A stretch of DNA of 64,000 nucleotides from Zoogloea dura (GCF_012927165.1 NZ_JABBGA010000027.1:1-64000), one strand, 5' to 3'. Counted from the first letter of the stretch, positions 44,142 through 53,465 are shown. The notes: generated by a model from the sequence alone, not told the origin. Translations and numbers: made by a program.

Positions 44142-45482
44142 ATGGACCGGGCTCCCCTGGGCAATTTCGTTCCGCGCCGTCCTGGCGCCCGGCGTATCGC
44201 CGTGATCGGCTCCGGCATCGCCGGCCTGGCCAGCGCCTGGCTGCTTAGCCGGGAGCACGACGTGGTGCTGTTCGAGGCCGGCGACTACCTGGGTGGCCAC
44301 ACGCACACCGTGGATGTGCAAGTCGAAGGCCGCCGCTTTCCGGTGGACACCGGCTTCCTGGTCTTCAACCGGCGCACCTATCCGAACCTGTGCGCCCTCT
44401 TCAGCCTGCTCGGGGTGGAGTCCGTCGAGAGCGAGATGTCTTTCGGCGTGAGTCTGGCCACCCCCGACCTGGAATGGGCGGGCAGCGACCTGGGCAGTCT
44501 CTTTGCCCAGCGCAGCAATCTCGTGAAGGGAGCCTTCTGGGGCATGCTGGCCGACATCCGGCGCTTCAACCGCGACACCACCCGGATGGCCCTCGGCGGC
44601 GAGACGCCCGACATCGCCCTGGGTGACTACCTGGCCCAGCAACGTTACGGCGAGGCCTTCCGCGACTGGTACCTGATCCCGATGGCGGCGGCGATCTGGA
44701 GCTGCCCGACGCACAGCATGATGGCCTACCCGCTGGCCACCTTCGTGCGCTTCTGCCACAACCACGGCCTGCTGCAGATCTTCGACCGGCCGCGCTGGTA
44801 CACCGTGAAGCACGGTGCGCGCAGCTATGTGGACATCTTGAGCGCCGCCATCGGCGAGATCCGCCTGAACACGCCGGTGTTGCAGGTGCAGCGGGAGGAG
44901 GGCGTCGGGGTGCTGCTGCGGACTCCGGCCGGCCAGGAGCGCTTCGACGAGGTGATCTTCGCCTGCCACTCCGACCAGACCCTGGCGCTGCTGGGCGATG
45001 GCGCCACGCAGGAAGAGCGGGCGGTGCTCGGCGCGGTGCGTTACCAGCGCAACGATGCCTGGCTGCATACCGATCCATGCCTGCTGCCGCGCCGTCGCGG
45101 CGTGTGGTCGGCCTGGAACTACTTCTCGGGGCACGGCCTGCCCGGTGAGCGCCCGGTGTCGGTGTCCTACCTCATCAACCGCCTGCAGCCGCTGCCGGTC
45201 GAGACGCCCGTGGTGGTCAGCCTCAACCCCTTCGACGAGCCGTCGCCGCAGCATGTGATCGGGCGCTACGACTACGCCCATCCGGTCTTCGACCAGCGGG
45301 CGATCGCTGCCCAGGCCCGCCTGCCCGCACTGCAGGGGCGCAAGCACAGCTGGTTCGCCGGGGCGTGGACGGGCTATGGCTTTCATGAGGACGGCCTCAA
45401 ATCCGGGCTGGCCGTGGCCGCCGCCCTGGGCGTCCAGGCACCCTGGCAGGGCCGGGCGTGCGCGCTGGCGGAGCCGGTCTGA
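44142..45482 (+). CDS. FAD-dependent amine-oxidase-type oxidoreductase
   Basis: 446 residues. The N-terminal Rossmann fold RIAVIGSGIAGLASAWLLSREHDVVLFEAGDYLGGHTHTVD binds FAD; VDTGFLVFNRRTYPNL and the C-terminal LPALQGRKHSWFAGAWTGYGFHEDGL are typical of the family found beside DUF1365 and cyclopropane-fatty-acid synthase genes. In Rhodobacter a comparable set responds to singlet oxygen, and flavoenzymes act in furan fatty acid synthesis. The start at 44142 follows GAGGAG. It overlaps the DUF1365 gene by one base. Confidence 0.85.
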   Translation: MDRAPLGNFVPRRPGARRIAVIGSGIAGLASAWLLSREHDVVLFEAGDYLGGHTHTVDVQVEGRRFPVDTGFLVFNRRTYPNLCALFSLLGVESVESEMSFGVSLATPDLEWAGSDLGSLFAQRSNLVKGAFWGMLADIRRFNRDTTRMALGGETPDIALGDYLAQQRYGEAFRDWYLIPMAAAIWSCPTHSMMAYPLATFVRFCHNHGLLQIFDRPRWYTVKHGARSYVDILSAAIGEIRLNTPVLQVQREEGVGVLLRTPAGQERFDEVIFACHSDQTLALLGDGATQEERAVLGAVRYQRNDAWLHTDPCLLPRRRGVWSAWNYFSGHGLPGERPVSVSYLINRLQPLPVETPVVVSLNPFDEPSPQHVIGRYDYAHPVFDQRAIAAQARLPALQGRKHSWFAGAWTGYGFHEDGLKSGLAVAAALGVQAPWQGRACALAEPV

Positions 45483-46255
45483 TGAGCCAGGCGCGCTTTG
45501 AGCCGGTGGTCTGCATAGGCGCCGTGATGCACGAGCGGACATGGCCGACGCACAACCGCTTCATCTATCCCCTGGCCACCCTGCGCATCCCCCTGAGCCG
45601 CCTCGAGCAGCTTAATGTGCCCCTGCTCGGGGTGGACCGGCCCAACCTGTTCTCCCTGCGCAGCCGCGATCACGGCGCGCGGGACGGCTCGCCGCTGCTG
45701 CCATGGATCCGCGGGCTGCTGCACGAGCACGGGCTGGCCGAGGCGGATGGCGAGGTCGTGCTGCAGACCATGCCGCGCATGTTCGCTTACCTCTTCAACC
45801 CGGTCAGCCTGTGGTTCTGCCACGACCGCGACGGCCGCCTGAGGGCGGTGCTGGCCGAGGTCAACAACACCTTCGGCGAGCGCCACAACTATCTTGTCGC
45901 CCACCCCGACCACCGCCCCATCCTGCCGGGTGACGAGTTGCGGGCCAGTAAGGTCTTCCATGTGTCGCCCTTCTTCCCGGTGCGTGGCGAGTACCGCTTC
46001 CGCTTCGCCCGCCAGGGCGGGGTGGTGAGCACCGCCATCGACTATTGGGAAGGCGGGCGCTGCCAGCTCGCCACCCGCCTGTCGGGCCACGAACAGCCGC
46101 TCACCGGACGTGCCCTGGCCGCCTGGCTGGTGCGCCTGCCTCTGATGACCTTCGGCGTCGTTGCCCGCATCCACTGGCAAGCCCTGCGCCTGGCCCTGCG
46201 CCGCGTGCCCTTCCATCGCAAACCCCTGCCCCCCACCGAGGAGATTTCTTCATGA
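45482..46255 (+). CDS. DUF1365 family protein
   Basis: 257 residues. The segments VMHERTWPTHNRFIYPL, MPRMFAYLFNPVSLWFCHDRDG, LAEVNNTFGERHNYL and KVFHVSPFFPVRGEYRF are diagnostic for DUF1365, a family without known biochemical activity but almost always encoded between the FAD oxidoreductase and a cyclopropane-synthase-like methyltransferase. A role in modifying unsaturated acyl chains is inferred. It overlaps both neighbours (TGATG before, ATGA after). Confidence 0.9.
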   Translation: MSQARFEPVVCIGAVMHERTWPTHNRFIYPLATLRIPLSRLEQLNVPLLGVDRPNLFSLRSRDHGARDGSPLLPWIRGLLHEHGLAEADGEVVLQTMPRMFAYLFNPVSLWFCHDRDGRLRAVLAEVNNTFGERHNYLVAHPDHRPILPGDELRASKVFHVSPFFPVRGEYRFRFARQGGVVSTAIDYWEGGRCQLATRLSGHEQPLTGRALAAWLVRLPLMTFGVVARIHWQALRLALRRVPFHRKPLPPTEEISS

Positions 46256-47472
46256 ACCAGCTTGATCAGCCCTTTGTCGGCTCGGCCGCCGGCCAGGCTG
46301 CCCGGCTGCGCCGCGGAACCCGCCTTGTGCTGGGCCTGCTGGACAGCATTGAGGGCGGCGCCATCGACGTGCATCTGCCCGGCGGCCTGATCCGGCGGGT
46401 CGGGCATGGCCCCGGTGGCCTGCATCTGCAGGTGGGTGACGAGGCCTTGTTCGACGAGGTGCTGGCCAAGGGCGACATCGGCTTCGCCGAGTCGTGGATG
46501 GCCGGCGACTGGCACACCAATGATCTGGCGGCACTTCTGACCCTCCTGGCCCGCAACCGGGATCGCGTGCAGTCGGCCATCCACGGGCGCGCCTGGCGCC
46601 TGATCGGGCATCGCCTGACCCACCTGTTGCGCGCCAACACCCGCGCAGGATCGCGGCGCAACATCAGCGCCCACTACGATCTGGGCAATCCCTTCTATCG
46701 CCTGTGGCTGGACCCGACGATGACTTACTCCAGCGCGCTTGGCGTCACCGCGGGCGAGCCGCTGGAGGCGGCCCAGCAGCGCAAGTACCGGCGCATCCTC
46801 GAGCAGCTTGGAGCGCGGCCGGGGCAGCTGATCCTGGAGATCGGCTGCGGCTGGGGCGGCTTCGCCGAGATGGCGACGACCGAGTTCGGCTGCCGGGTGC
46901 TGGGGCTCACCTTGTCCACCGAACAGCTGGCCTGGGCTCGCGCCCGCGCCGAGCGGGGCGGTTGGGCCGACCGGGCGGATTTCGAACTGTGTGATTACCG
47001 GGATGTGCGGGGCAGCTACGATCACATCGTCTCCATCGAAATGCTGGAGGCGGTGGGAGAGCGTTTCTGGCCCACCTATTTTGCCCAGCTGCATGACCGG
47101 CTCAAGCCGGGCGGGCATGCGCTGATCCAGACCATCACCATCGCCGACAGCCTGTTTGCCTCCTACCGCAAGGGGACGGACTTCATCCAGCGCTACATCT
47201 TTCCCGGCGGCATGCTGCCCAGCCCCCTCGTCCTGCGTTACCACGCGGTGCAGGCCGGCCTGGCCGTCACCTCCGATCTGGCCTTCGGCGAGGACTACGC
47301 CAACACCCTGGTGCGCTGGCACCAGGCCTTCGAGGCCGAGCTCCCCCAGGTGCGGGCTCTCGGTTACGACGAGCGCTTTGTGCGCCTGTGGCGTTTCTAC
47401 CTGGCCTACTGCGAGGCCGGCTTCCGTGCCGGCAGCGTGGATGTGCACCAGTTCCGCCTGAGCCATGCCTGA
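46252..47472 (+). CDS. Cyclopropane-fatty-acid-synthase-type methyltransferase (possibly UfaM-like)
   Basis: 406 residues. The N-terminal lipid-binding domain is followed by a SAM domain with ISAHYDLGNPFYRLWLDPTMTYSSAL and LEIGCGWGGFAEMA, and the C-terminal YIFPGGMLPSP, all typical of the CFA synthase family. It methylates the double bond of membrane phospholipid acyl chains, giving cyclopropane rings or methylated precursors of furan fatty acids; which one cannot be told from sequence. Placement in the light-regulated cluster favours protection of unsaturated lipids against singlet oxygen. Confidence 0.88.
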   Translation: MNQLDQPFVGSAAGQAARLRRGTRLVLGLLDSIEGGAIDVHLPGGLIRRVGHGPGGLHLQVGDEALFDEVLAKGDIGFAESWMAGDWHTNDLAALLTLLARNRDRVQSAIHGRAWRLIGHRLTHLLRANTRAGSRRNISAHYDLGNPFYRLWLDPTMTYSSALGVTAGEPLEAAQQRKYRRILEQLGARPGQLILEIGCGWGGFAEMATTEFGCRVLGLTLSTEQLAWARARAERGGWADRADFELCDYRDVRGSYDHIVSIEMLEAVGERFWPTYFAQLHDRLKPGGHALIQTITIADSLFASYRKGTDFIQRYIFPGGMLPSPLVLRYHAVQAGLAVTSDLAFGEDYANTLVRWHQAFEAELPQVRALGYDERFVRLWRFYLAYCEAGFRAGSVDVHQFRLSHA

Positions 47473-47992
47473 GCTGCGGCGGGCCGTCCTGGTGCTGCTG
47501 TGGTTGTTTGCGTCAGCCGCATCGGCGGCGTTGCCCGAGCCGGTGCGGGCCTTGGCGCCGGGCTGGCGCCTGCTGGGCAGCGGCGAGGCCCGCTTCATCG
47601 GCCTGCGCCTGTACGACGCCAGCCTGTGGGTGAGCGGGCCGGAGTGGAGCGACAGCCGGCCCTATGCGCTGGTCCTGACCTACGCCAGGGGCTTCAGCCG
47701 GTCTATGCTGGTGACCACCAGCCTCGACGAGATGCGTCGCCTGGGCAGCGGGGACGAGGCCGCGCTGCTGCGCTGGAAGGCCGACCTGGAGCGGGTCTTC
47801 CCTGATGTCGCCGAAGGGGAGACCATCGTCGGGGTGAGCCTGCCCGGGCGCGGTGCGGCCTTCTACCACCAGGGGCGGCTGGTCGGGGAGGTCGCCGATC
47901 CGGTCTTTGCCCATACCTTCTTCGCCATCTGGCTCGATCGCCGCACCCGCGTGCCGGCCCTGCGCGCCCGCCTGTTCGGGCAGCCTTCATGA
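47465..47992 (+). CDS. Chalcone-isomerase-like exported protein
   Basis: 175 residues with a signal peptide (VLVLLWLFASAASAA). The body LLGSGEARFIGLRLYDASLW...YALVLTYARGFSRSMLV...FFAIWLDRRT fits the chalcone-isomerase-fold family of bacteria, some members of which bind fatty acids. It overlaps the CFA-type gene by eight bases and the MFS gene by four, so it belongs to the same operon and could carry lipid intermediates in the periplasm (inference). Confidence 0.8.
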   Translation: MPELRRAVLVLLWLFASAASAALPEPVRALAPGWRLLGSGEARFIGLRLYDASLWVSGPEWSDSRPYALVLTYARGFSRSMLVTTSLDEMRRLGSGDEAALLRWKADLERVFPDVAEGETIVGVSLPGRGAAFYHQGRLVGEVADPVFAHTFFAIWLDRRTRVPALRARLFGQPS

Positions 47993-49245
47993 GCGCCGGT
48001 GCCCTGCAGGCCGGGCTGGGCTGGCGCTATGGCCTGCTCGGTCTGCCACTGGCCTTCGCGGCCCTGCCGATCTACGTGCATGTGCCTCACCTCTATGCGG
48101 CGGAGATGGGGCTGAGCCTGTCTCTGGTGGGGACCATCCTGCTGGCCACCCGGGTCGCCGATGCCCTTGCTGATCCGCTGATCGGCTGGTTTTCGGACCG
48201 GAGGGCGTCACGTCGCGGGCTGATCGCCCTGGCCCTGCTGCCACTGGCCCTGGGGCTGGCGGGGCTGTTGGTGCCACCTGCCGGCGCCGGTGCGTTGTGG
48301 CTGGCCGGCGGCCTGGTGCTGGTGAGCGTCGGCTATTCCCTGGCGACAATCAACCACGCCGCCTGGGGGGCGGAGCTGGGGCGCGATGACGACGGACGCA
48401 CCCGCCTGGTGGCGAGCCGGGAGGGCTTCGGGCTGCTCGGCGTGATGCTCGCCTCAGCACTGCCGGCCCTGCTGGCGAGCAGTCTTCCGGAGGGGCTCGC
48501 GCGCATGGCGGTGGTGTTCATTGCCCTGCTGGGGCTGGTCGCCCTCGTCAGCCTGCCGGGGCTACCAGCCGGACTGCGTCCGCCACCCGTGGCCGAAAGG
48601 CCCTGGGCCGGCCTGCGCCTGGCCCTGTCCGAGCGGCCCTTTGCGGCCCTGCTCGGCGTGTTTGCAGTGAATGGGGTGGCGGCCGCGATCCCGGCCTCCA
48701 CCGTGCTGTTCTTCGTGGCCGACGTGGTGCAGCGGGAAGATCTGTCCGGGCTGTTTCTGGCGCTCTACTTCGTGGCGGGGGCGGCCGGCCTGCCCCTGTG
48801 GGTGCGCCTGGCCAGTCGCATCGGCAAACCGCTGGCCTGGCTTGCCGGCATGGGGCTGGCCATGGCCGTGTTCGCCTGGGCAGGCAGCCTGGGAGCTGGC
48901 GATGCATGGGCCTTCGGCCTGATCTGCGTGCTGTCCGGACTGGCGCTGGGAGCCGACCTGGCCCTGCCCTCGGCGATCCTGGCCGACCAGCTGGCGCGCA
49001 TCCGCTCGCCGCGGGCCGGCGCCTGCTTCGGCTGCTGGGCCTTTGTTGCCAAGGCCAGCCTGGCGCTGGCCGCGGGTCTGGCTTTGCCGGTGCTCGATGC
49101 CCTGGGCTATTCACCGGGGCTGCGCGAGCCTCAGGCTGTGGCCGCCCTTGCTGCTGTCTATGGGGGGCTGCCCCTTGTTCTCAAGATACTGGCTGCCGGC
49201 CTGTTGTGGCGCTGGCGGAAAATCCTCGATGGGAGGGATGCATGA
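47989..49245 (+). CDS. MFS transporter
   Basis: 418 residues with about twelve hydrophobic helices. The cytoplasmic loop WFSDRRASRRGLIAL matches the MFS signature between helices 2 and 3; VADALADPLIGWFSDR resembles the GPH (glycoside-pentoside-hexuronide) branch. The substrate is unknown. MFS genes of this kind are regular members of the DUF1365/CFA cluster, where they may export a lipid precursor. It overlaps the neighbouring genes at both ends by four bases. Confidence 0.85.
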   Translation: MSAGALQAGLGWRYGLLGLPLAFAALPIYVHVPHLYAAEMGLSLSLVGTILLATRVADALADPLIGWFSDRRASRRGLIALALLPLALGLAGLLVPPAGAGALWLAGGLVLVSVGYSLATINHAAWGAELGRDDDGRTRLVASREGFGLLGVMLASALPALLASSLPEGLARMAVVFIALLGLVALVSLPGLPAGLRPPPVAERPWAGLRLALSERPFAALLGVFAVNGVAAAIPASTVLFFVADVVQREDLSGLFLALYFVAGAAGLPLWVRLASRIGKPLAWLAGMGLAMAVFAWAGSLGAGDAWAFGLICVLSGLALGADLALPSAILADQLARIRSPRAGACFGCWAFVAKASLALAAGLALPVLDALGYSPGLREPQAVAALAAVYGGLPLVLKILAAGLLWRWRKILDGRDA

Positions 49246-49769
49246 CAAAGATGATGATGGCGCTGGCCGGCCTGCTTGGCCTGGCCGGCTGTGCCTCGGT
49301 GGACCCGCTGGAATATGCCGCCGAGACGCCGCAACTGGAGCTGCCCCGCTACTTCAACGGCACCCTGGACGCCCACGGCATGTTCCAGGACCGCTCGGGC
49401 AAGGTGGTCAAGCGTTTCCACGTGGAGATCGCGGCCAGCTGGAAAGGCGAGACAGGCACCCTGGATGAGCGCTTCACCTATTCGGATGGCTCGACCCAGC
49501 GCCGGGTGTGGACCCTGACCCGGGTCGATGCCCACCACTACACCGGCCGCGCCGACGATGTGGTCGGCGAGGCCCGCGGCGAAGCGCGGGGCAATGCGCT
49601 ACGCTGGACATACGTGCTGGCACTTCCGGTGGACGGCAAGGTCTACAACGTGGATTTCGACGACTGGATGTTCCTGATGGATGACCGGACCATGCTCAAC
49701 CGTTCTGTGATGAGCAAGTTCGGTGTCCGCCTCGGCGAAGTCACCCTCAGCTTCCGCAAGCGCGACTAG
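49242..49769 (+). CDS. DUF3833 lipoprotein
   Basis: 175 residues with a lipoprotein signal (MTKMMMALAGLLGLAGC, lipobox LAGC). The mature part PRYFNGTLDAHGMFQDRSGKVVKRFHVEI...LDERFTYSDGSTQRRVWTL...NVDFDDWMFLMDDRTMLNRSVMSKFGV is characteristic of DUF3833, a beta-rich family of unknown function. It is translationally coupled to the MFS gene and lies 11 bases before the SDR gene. Probably anchored in the outer membrane. Confidence 0.87.
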   Translation: MTKMMMALAGLLGLAGCASVDPLEYAAETPQLELPRYFNGTLDAHGMFQDRSGKVVKRFHVEIAASWKGETGTLDERFTYSDGSTQRRVWTLTRVDAHHYTGRADDVVGEARGEARGNALRWTYVLALPVDGKVYNVDFDDWMFLMDDRTMLNRSVMSKFGVRLGEVTLSFRKRD

Positions 49770-49780
49770 GGAATCGCCCC

Positions 49781-50578
49781 ATGGCTGGCCTGCTGCCCCT
49801 GTTCCGCCCCCTCAACACGCCGATCACCGACTGGCGGGATCGGCGTGTCTGGATCGTCGGTGCGTCCAGCGGCATCGGCGCAGCCCTGGCCGCCGACCTG
49901 GATGCCCGGGGGGCCCGCCTGGTGCTGTCGGCCCGCAGCGCGGACCGCCTGCGCCAGCAGGCTGAGGGCTTCCGGGATGCGCTGGCCTTGCCTCTCGACG
50001 TGACCGATGCAGGGGCCTTCATCCCCGCGATGATGCAGATTCTCGACACCTGGGGCGGGGTGGACCTGGTGATTCTCAACGCAGGGACTTATTCACCCCT
50101 GCGCGCCTGGGAGCTGACCATCGACAATGCGCGCCAGACGGTGCATACCAACCTGCTCGGGGTCATGGACGGCGTGGCAGCGGTGGTGCCGCAGCTGTTG
50201 CGCCAGGGCCACGGGGCGGTGGCCGTGGTGGCCAGCGTGGCCGGCTACCGGGGTCTGCCCCGGGCGATGGCCTACGGGCCGAGCAAGGCGGCCCTGATCA
50301 ACTTCGCCGAAACCCTCTACCTGGATCTGGCGCCCCGCGGAGTGTCCGTCTTCCTGATCAATCCGGGCTTCGTGGCCACCCCGCTGACCGCCCGCAATGA
50401 CTTCGAGATGCCGGCGCTGATCTCTGCCGAGGAGGCGGCCCGCCGGATCATCGGCGGCTTCGCCTCCGGTTGCTTCGAGATCCACTTCCCGCGGCGCTTC
50501 ACCGGCTTCCTGAAAATTCTCCGCCTGCTGCCGGATCGCCTGTATTTCCACCTGATCTCCCGGAGGACCGGGCTGTGA
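49781..50578 (+). CDS. Short-chain dehydrogenase/reductase
   Basis: 265 residues. SDR hallmarks: GASSGIG cofactor loop, LNAG, catalytic Tyr165 and Lys169 in YGPSK with the preceding Ser in VASVAG, and NPGFVATPLT. It reduces or oxidises an unknown substrate with NAD(P)H. The C-terminal extension (FTGFLKILRLLPDRLYFHLI) may bind the membrane. It sits between the DUF3833 and NTF2-like genes in the same operon and overlaps the latter by four bases. Confidence 0.87.
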   Translation: MAGLLPLFRPLNTPITDWRDRRVWIVGASSGIGAALAADLDARGARLVLSARSADRLRQQAEGFRDALALPLDVTDAGAFIPAMMQILDTWGGVDLVILNAGTYSPLRAWELTIDNARQTVHTNLLGVMDGVAAVVPQLLRQGHGAVAVVASVAGYRGLPRAMAYGPSKAALINFAETLYLDLAPRGVSVFLINPGFVATPLTARNDFEMPALISAEEAARRIIGGFASGCFEIHFPRRFTGFLKILRLLPDRLYFHLISRRTGL

Positions 50579-51015
50579 GGAGCACCCTGGAGGCGGTGGC
50601 AGACCTGATCCGGTTCTACGAAGGCCTCTCGCCCGCCAGCCTGGCCGAGATCAGCCGGATCTACGCGGCAGAGGCTGCCTTCAAGGACCCCTTCAACGAG
50701 GTGCGCGGTGTGGCGGCGATCGAGCGGGTCTTCCGGCACATGTACACGCAGGTGCATGAGCCGCGCTTCCGCGTGGTGTCGCATCTGGCGGAGCAGGGCG
50801 AGGCCTGGCTGGCCTGGGAGTTCCGCTTCCGCTTCCGGGGTTGGCGGAGCGGTGAGATACAGCTCGTGAGGGGCGCCACCCATCTGCGCTTTGCGCCGGA
50901 CGGGCAGGTGCTGGCGCATCGGGACTACTGGGACAGCGGTGAGGAGCTCTTCGCCAAGCTGCCCGTGTTGGGTAGTCTGATCGGCTGGCTCAGGCGCCGC
51001 CTGGCGGCAGGATGA
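50575..51015 (+). CDS. NTF2-like (SnoaL-type) protein
   Basis: 146 residues starting at GTG 50575, which overlaps the SDR stop. The pattern LIRFYEGLSPASLAEISRIYAAEAAFKDPFNEVRGVAAIERVFRHMYTQV and HLRFAPDGQVLAHRDYWDSGEELF fits the NTF2/SnoaL fold, as small binding or enzyme subunits. It is the last gene of the light cluster. Function unknown. Confidence 0.82.
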   Translation: MRSTLEAVADLIRFYEGLSPASLAEISRIYAAEAAFKDPFNEVRGVAAIERVFRHMYTQVHEPRFRVVSHLAEQGEAWLAWEFRFRFRGWRSGEIQLVRGATHLRFAPDGQVLAHRDYWDSGEELFAKLPVLGSLIGWLRRRLAAG

Positions 51016-51145
51016 GTCCGGAATGTCATTGTGCTGCGGCGCAATAATGTTTAACGCCGCGATTTTGCCAAATCTCTAGAATTCGTTCCGCGAACCGGGC
51101 GGCATGTCGTGCCCCCGAATCGCCAAACGACAGGAGATTCAAGCA

Positions 51146-51382
51146 ATGCAGGCCCATGGTGATTTCGTTTTCAAGCCCTACGCGGTGCCGCGCCCCGGCA
51201 TCGAACCCAAGTGGGACGGCTGTTACGATCTGTTCGCCCGCGATGGCAATCCGCTGCGCCGGTCGATCCGGGTTCCGTCCCCCGAAGGCTTCGATGACCC
51301 CGAACTGGCCTGTGTCGCAGCGGAGATTCTCGCGGAATGGGACATCCGTGACGGCTACGGGGTGGCCCGCGCCGGCAACTGA
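51146..51382 (+). CDS. 78-residue uncharacterised protein
   Basis: A small soluble protein (FVFKPYAVPRPGIEPKWDGCYDLFARDG...DPELACVAAEILAEWDIRDGYGVARAGN) with AGGAGA upstream of ATG 51146. It has no signal peptide, helix or motif that I recognise. It is preceded by a 130-base gap with TTGCCAAATCTCTAGAAT, a possible promoter region, and is separate from the light operon. Convergent with the DUF2917-like gene. Confidence 0.6.
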   Translation: MQAHGDFVFKPYAVPRPGIEPKWDGCYDLFARDGNPLRRSIRVPSPEGFDDPELACVAAEILAEWDIRDGYGVARAGN

Positions 51383-51415
51383 GCCGTGCATGGCGGGGCT
51401 GTTGTCAGCTCCGCC

Positions 51416-51820
51416 CTAATCATGGGCATCGGGCTGAGCCAGACGTAGCCGCAGGGCCCGGGCGGTGGCGGCCAGCAGCCGGTTCTCCAGCCGGCGCAGT
51501 CCGCGCAGGCGGGCCAGCACCGCGTCCAGGGGAGTGTCCCCCGAGCCCGGTGGCGCAATCAGGCGTACCAGGCCGTCTGCCTGGCAATCATCTTGGTGAC
51601 CCTCCGCCCGTGACAGGCGGATCCAGCCCGCCCTCTCCACCCAGTGTCCGCAGCCTTCACGCACGCAGCTGCGGGGGGCCAGCAAGTGTTCCCCGATCCA
51701 GTGAGGCGGGCCTTCCACCAGGATCTCGGCGCCCTCGGCCAGCAGCAGGGTGCCCGCCTCGACCCGGGTCAGGTGCAGGGCGCCGGGGGCCAGGCGCAGG
51801 ATTTCGTCGGTGGCTTGCAT
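51416..51820 (-). CDS. DUF2917-like protein
   Basis: 134 residues. The first half (ILRLAPGALHLTRVEAGTLLLAEGAEILVEGPPHWIGEHLLAPRSC) has the cupin-like pattern of DUF2917 proteins, common in betaproteobacteria and of unknown function; the second half is more Arg/Leu-rich. The ATG follows GGAGAA. It is divergent from the MocR regulator gene, which may control it. Confidence 0.55.
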   Translation of the reverse strand: MQATDEILRLAPGALHLTRVEAGTLLLAEGAEILVEGPPHWIGEHLLAPRSCVREGCGHWVERAGWIRLSRAEGHQDDCQADGLVRLIAPPGSGDTPLDAVLARLRGLRRLENRLLAATARALRLRLAQPDAHD

Positions 51821-51992
51821 GTCGATTCTCCGGAGTTGCGATGTGCTCAGGCTACGGATTCGCAGGCGGTGGCGGCAGGCACAGCCACAGGCTTTCTGTA
51901 TCGGTGCAGCGGCCTTTTTTGAACGCTGTTATGGTGTGCTTTTGCCCTGTCTGTACCTGTGGCCGCTTGTCGGCTTCGGGGATGATTCCGCG

Positions 51993-53465
51993 ATGGACAC
52001 CGAGCGCACCGCAACCCTTCTCTATGCCCGCCTGGCGGGCCATTACCGTCAGGCCATCCAGTCCGGCGTGTTGACGCCGGGCACGCGCATGCCCTCGGTG
52101 CGTACCCTGGTGCGGCAGCACGGAGTCAGCCTGTCCACCGCCCTGCAGGCCTGCCGCACGCTGGAGGACGAGGGCCTGCTGGAGGCACGACCGCGCTCCG
52201 GTTATTTCGTGCAGCGGCCGCGCCGGGCCGCCTTCCGGCCGGTGAGCGAGCCGGATCCACGCAGCTTTGCGCAGGTGTCCGTGCAGGCACCTGATCCGGC
52301 AGCCTTCACAGGCATTCACGACCGGGTCTCGGACTTCGTCACCAAGTGCGAGCGCTTTCCGGTGAAGACCAACCTGGCCCTGGCCTTCGGCGCGCCGGAG
52401 GCCTATCCCCGCGATGCGCTGCGGGCCGCGGCGCAGCGGGCCCTGCGGCGGCATCCCGAGGTGCTGGTCAGCCCGGTGCCGCCCCAGGGGGATCCCGGCT
52501 TCCGGGCCGTGCTGGCGCGGCGGGCCCTGGCGTCGGGCATGAGCCTGACGCCCGAGGAGATCCTGGTGACCCACGGCTGCACCGAGGCGATCAACCTGGC
52601 CCTGCGCGCCGTGACCCGGCCGGGCGATCTGGTTGCTGTCGAGTCGCCCACCTACTTCGGCCTGCTCCAGGTCATCGAGAGCCTGGGCCTGCGGACCCTG
52701 GAGATTCCCACCAGCCCGAGCCGGGGCATTTCGGTCGAGGCCCTCGAACTGGCCTTTCGCAGCCACGAGCGGGTTGCCGCGGTGGTGGTCATCCCCAACT
52801 TCCAGAACCCCCTGGGCTGCGTCATGCCCGATGAGGAAAAGCAGCGCCTGGTGACCCTCTGCGAGGCCCATGGCGTGCCCCTGGTGGAGGACGACATCTA
52901 CGGCGCCCTGAGCGACGATGCCCAGCCGCTGAAGTGCTGCAAGGCCTGGGATCGCAGCGGCAACGTGATCCACTGCGGATCCTTCCACAAGACCCTCGCG
53001 CCGGGCATGCGGGTCGGCTGGATGACCGGCGGGCGCTGGCAGGACCGTATCCGCATGCTCAAGCATGCCCAGAGCCGGCCCAACGATGCGCTGGCCCAGC
53101 TGACCCTGGGCGAGTTCATGGGCAGCCATGCCTTCGACCGCCACCTGGCCCGCCTGCGGGCGCAACTGCGGGTGCAGCGGGAGCGTACGGCCGAGACCAT
53201 CGCCGCCCACTTTCCGGCTGGCACCTGCCTCAACATGCCGGGCGGTGGCATGTTGCTGTGGGTCGAACTGCCCGAGGGGTGTTCGTCCCGGCGCATCTTC
53301 GAGGCTGCCCTGCGAGAAGGCATCCGGGTGGCCCCGGGGGCGCTGTTCTCCAACTCGGACCGCTTCGACCGTTTTCTGCGGGTCAGCTGCGGCTATCCCC
53401 ACTCGGAGCAGATCGACGCAGCCCTGGTGCGATTGTCCGCGATCGTGGCCGCCGACCCGGGCTGA
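51993..53465 (+). CDS. MocR-family regulator (GntR HTH fused to PLP aminotransferase domain)
   Basis: 490 residues. The N-terminal GntR winged helix (YARLAGHYRQAIQSGVLTPGTRMPSVRTLVRQHGVSLSTALQACRTLE) is joined to a class I aminotransferase-like domain with VTHGCTEAINLALRAV, IPNFQNPLGCVMP, EDDIYGAL and the PLP lysine in SFHKTLAPGMRVGW. Such proteins sense PLP-linked metabolites and act as transcription factors. The target is unknown; the divergent DUF2917-like gene is a candidate. ATG 51993 begins the HTH; the longer frame upstream has no support. Confidence 0.9.
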   Translation: MDTERTATLLYARLAGHYRQAIQSGVLTPGTRMPSVRTLVRQHGVSLSTALQACRTLEDEGLLEARPRSGYFVQRPRRAAFRPVSEPDPRSFAQVSVQAPDPAAFTGIHDRVSDFVTKCERFPVKTNLALAFGAPEAYPRDALRAAAQRALRRHPEVLVSPVPPQGDPGFRAVLARRALASGMSLTPEEILVTHGCTEAINLALRAVTRPGDLVAVESPTYFGLLQVIESLGLRTLEIPTSPSRGISVEALELAFRSHERVAAVVVIPNFQNPLGCVMPDEEKQRLVTLCEAHGVPLVEDDIYGALSDDAQPLKCCKAWDRSGNVIHCGSFHKTLAPGMRVGWMTGGRWQDRIRMLKHAQSRPNDALAQLTLGEFMGSHAFDRHLARLRAQLRVQRERTAETIAAHFPAGTCLNMPGGGMLLWVELPEGCSSRRIFEAALREGIRVAPGALFSNSDRFDRFLRVSCGYPHSEQIDAALVRLSAIVAADPG

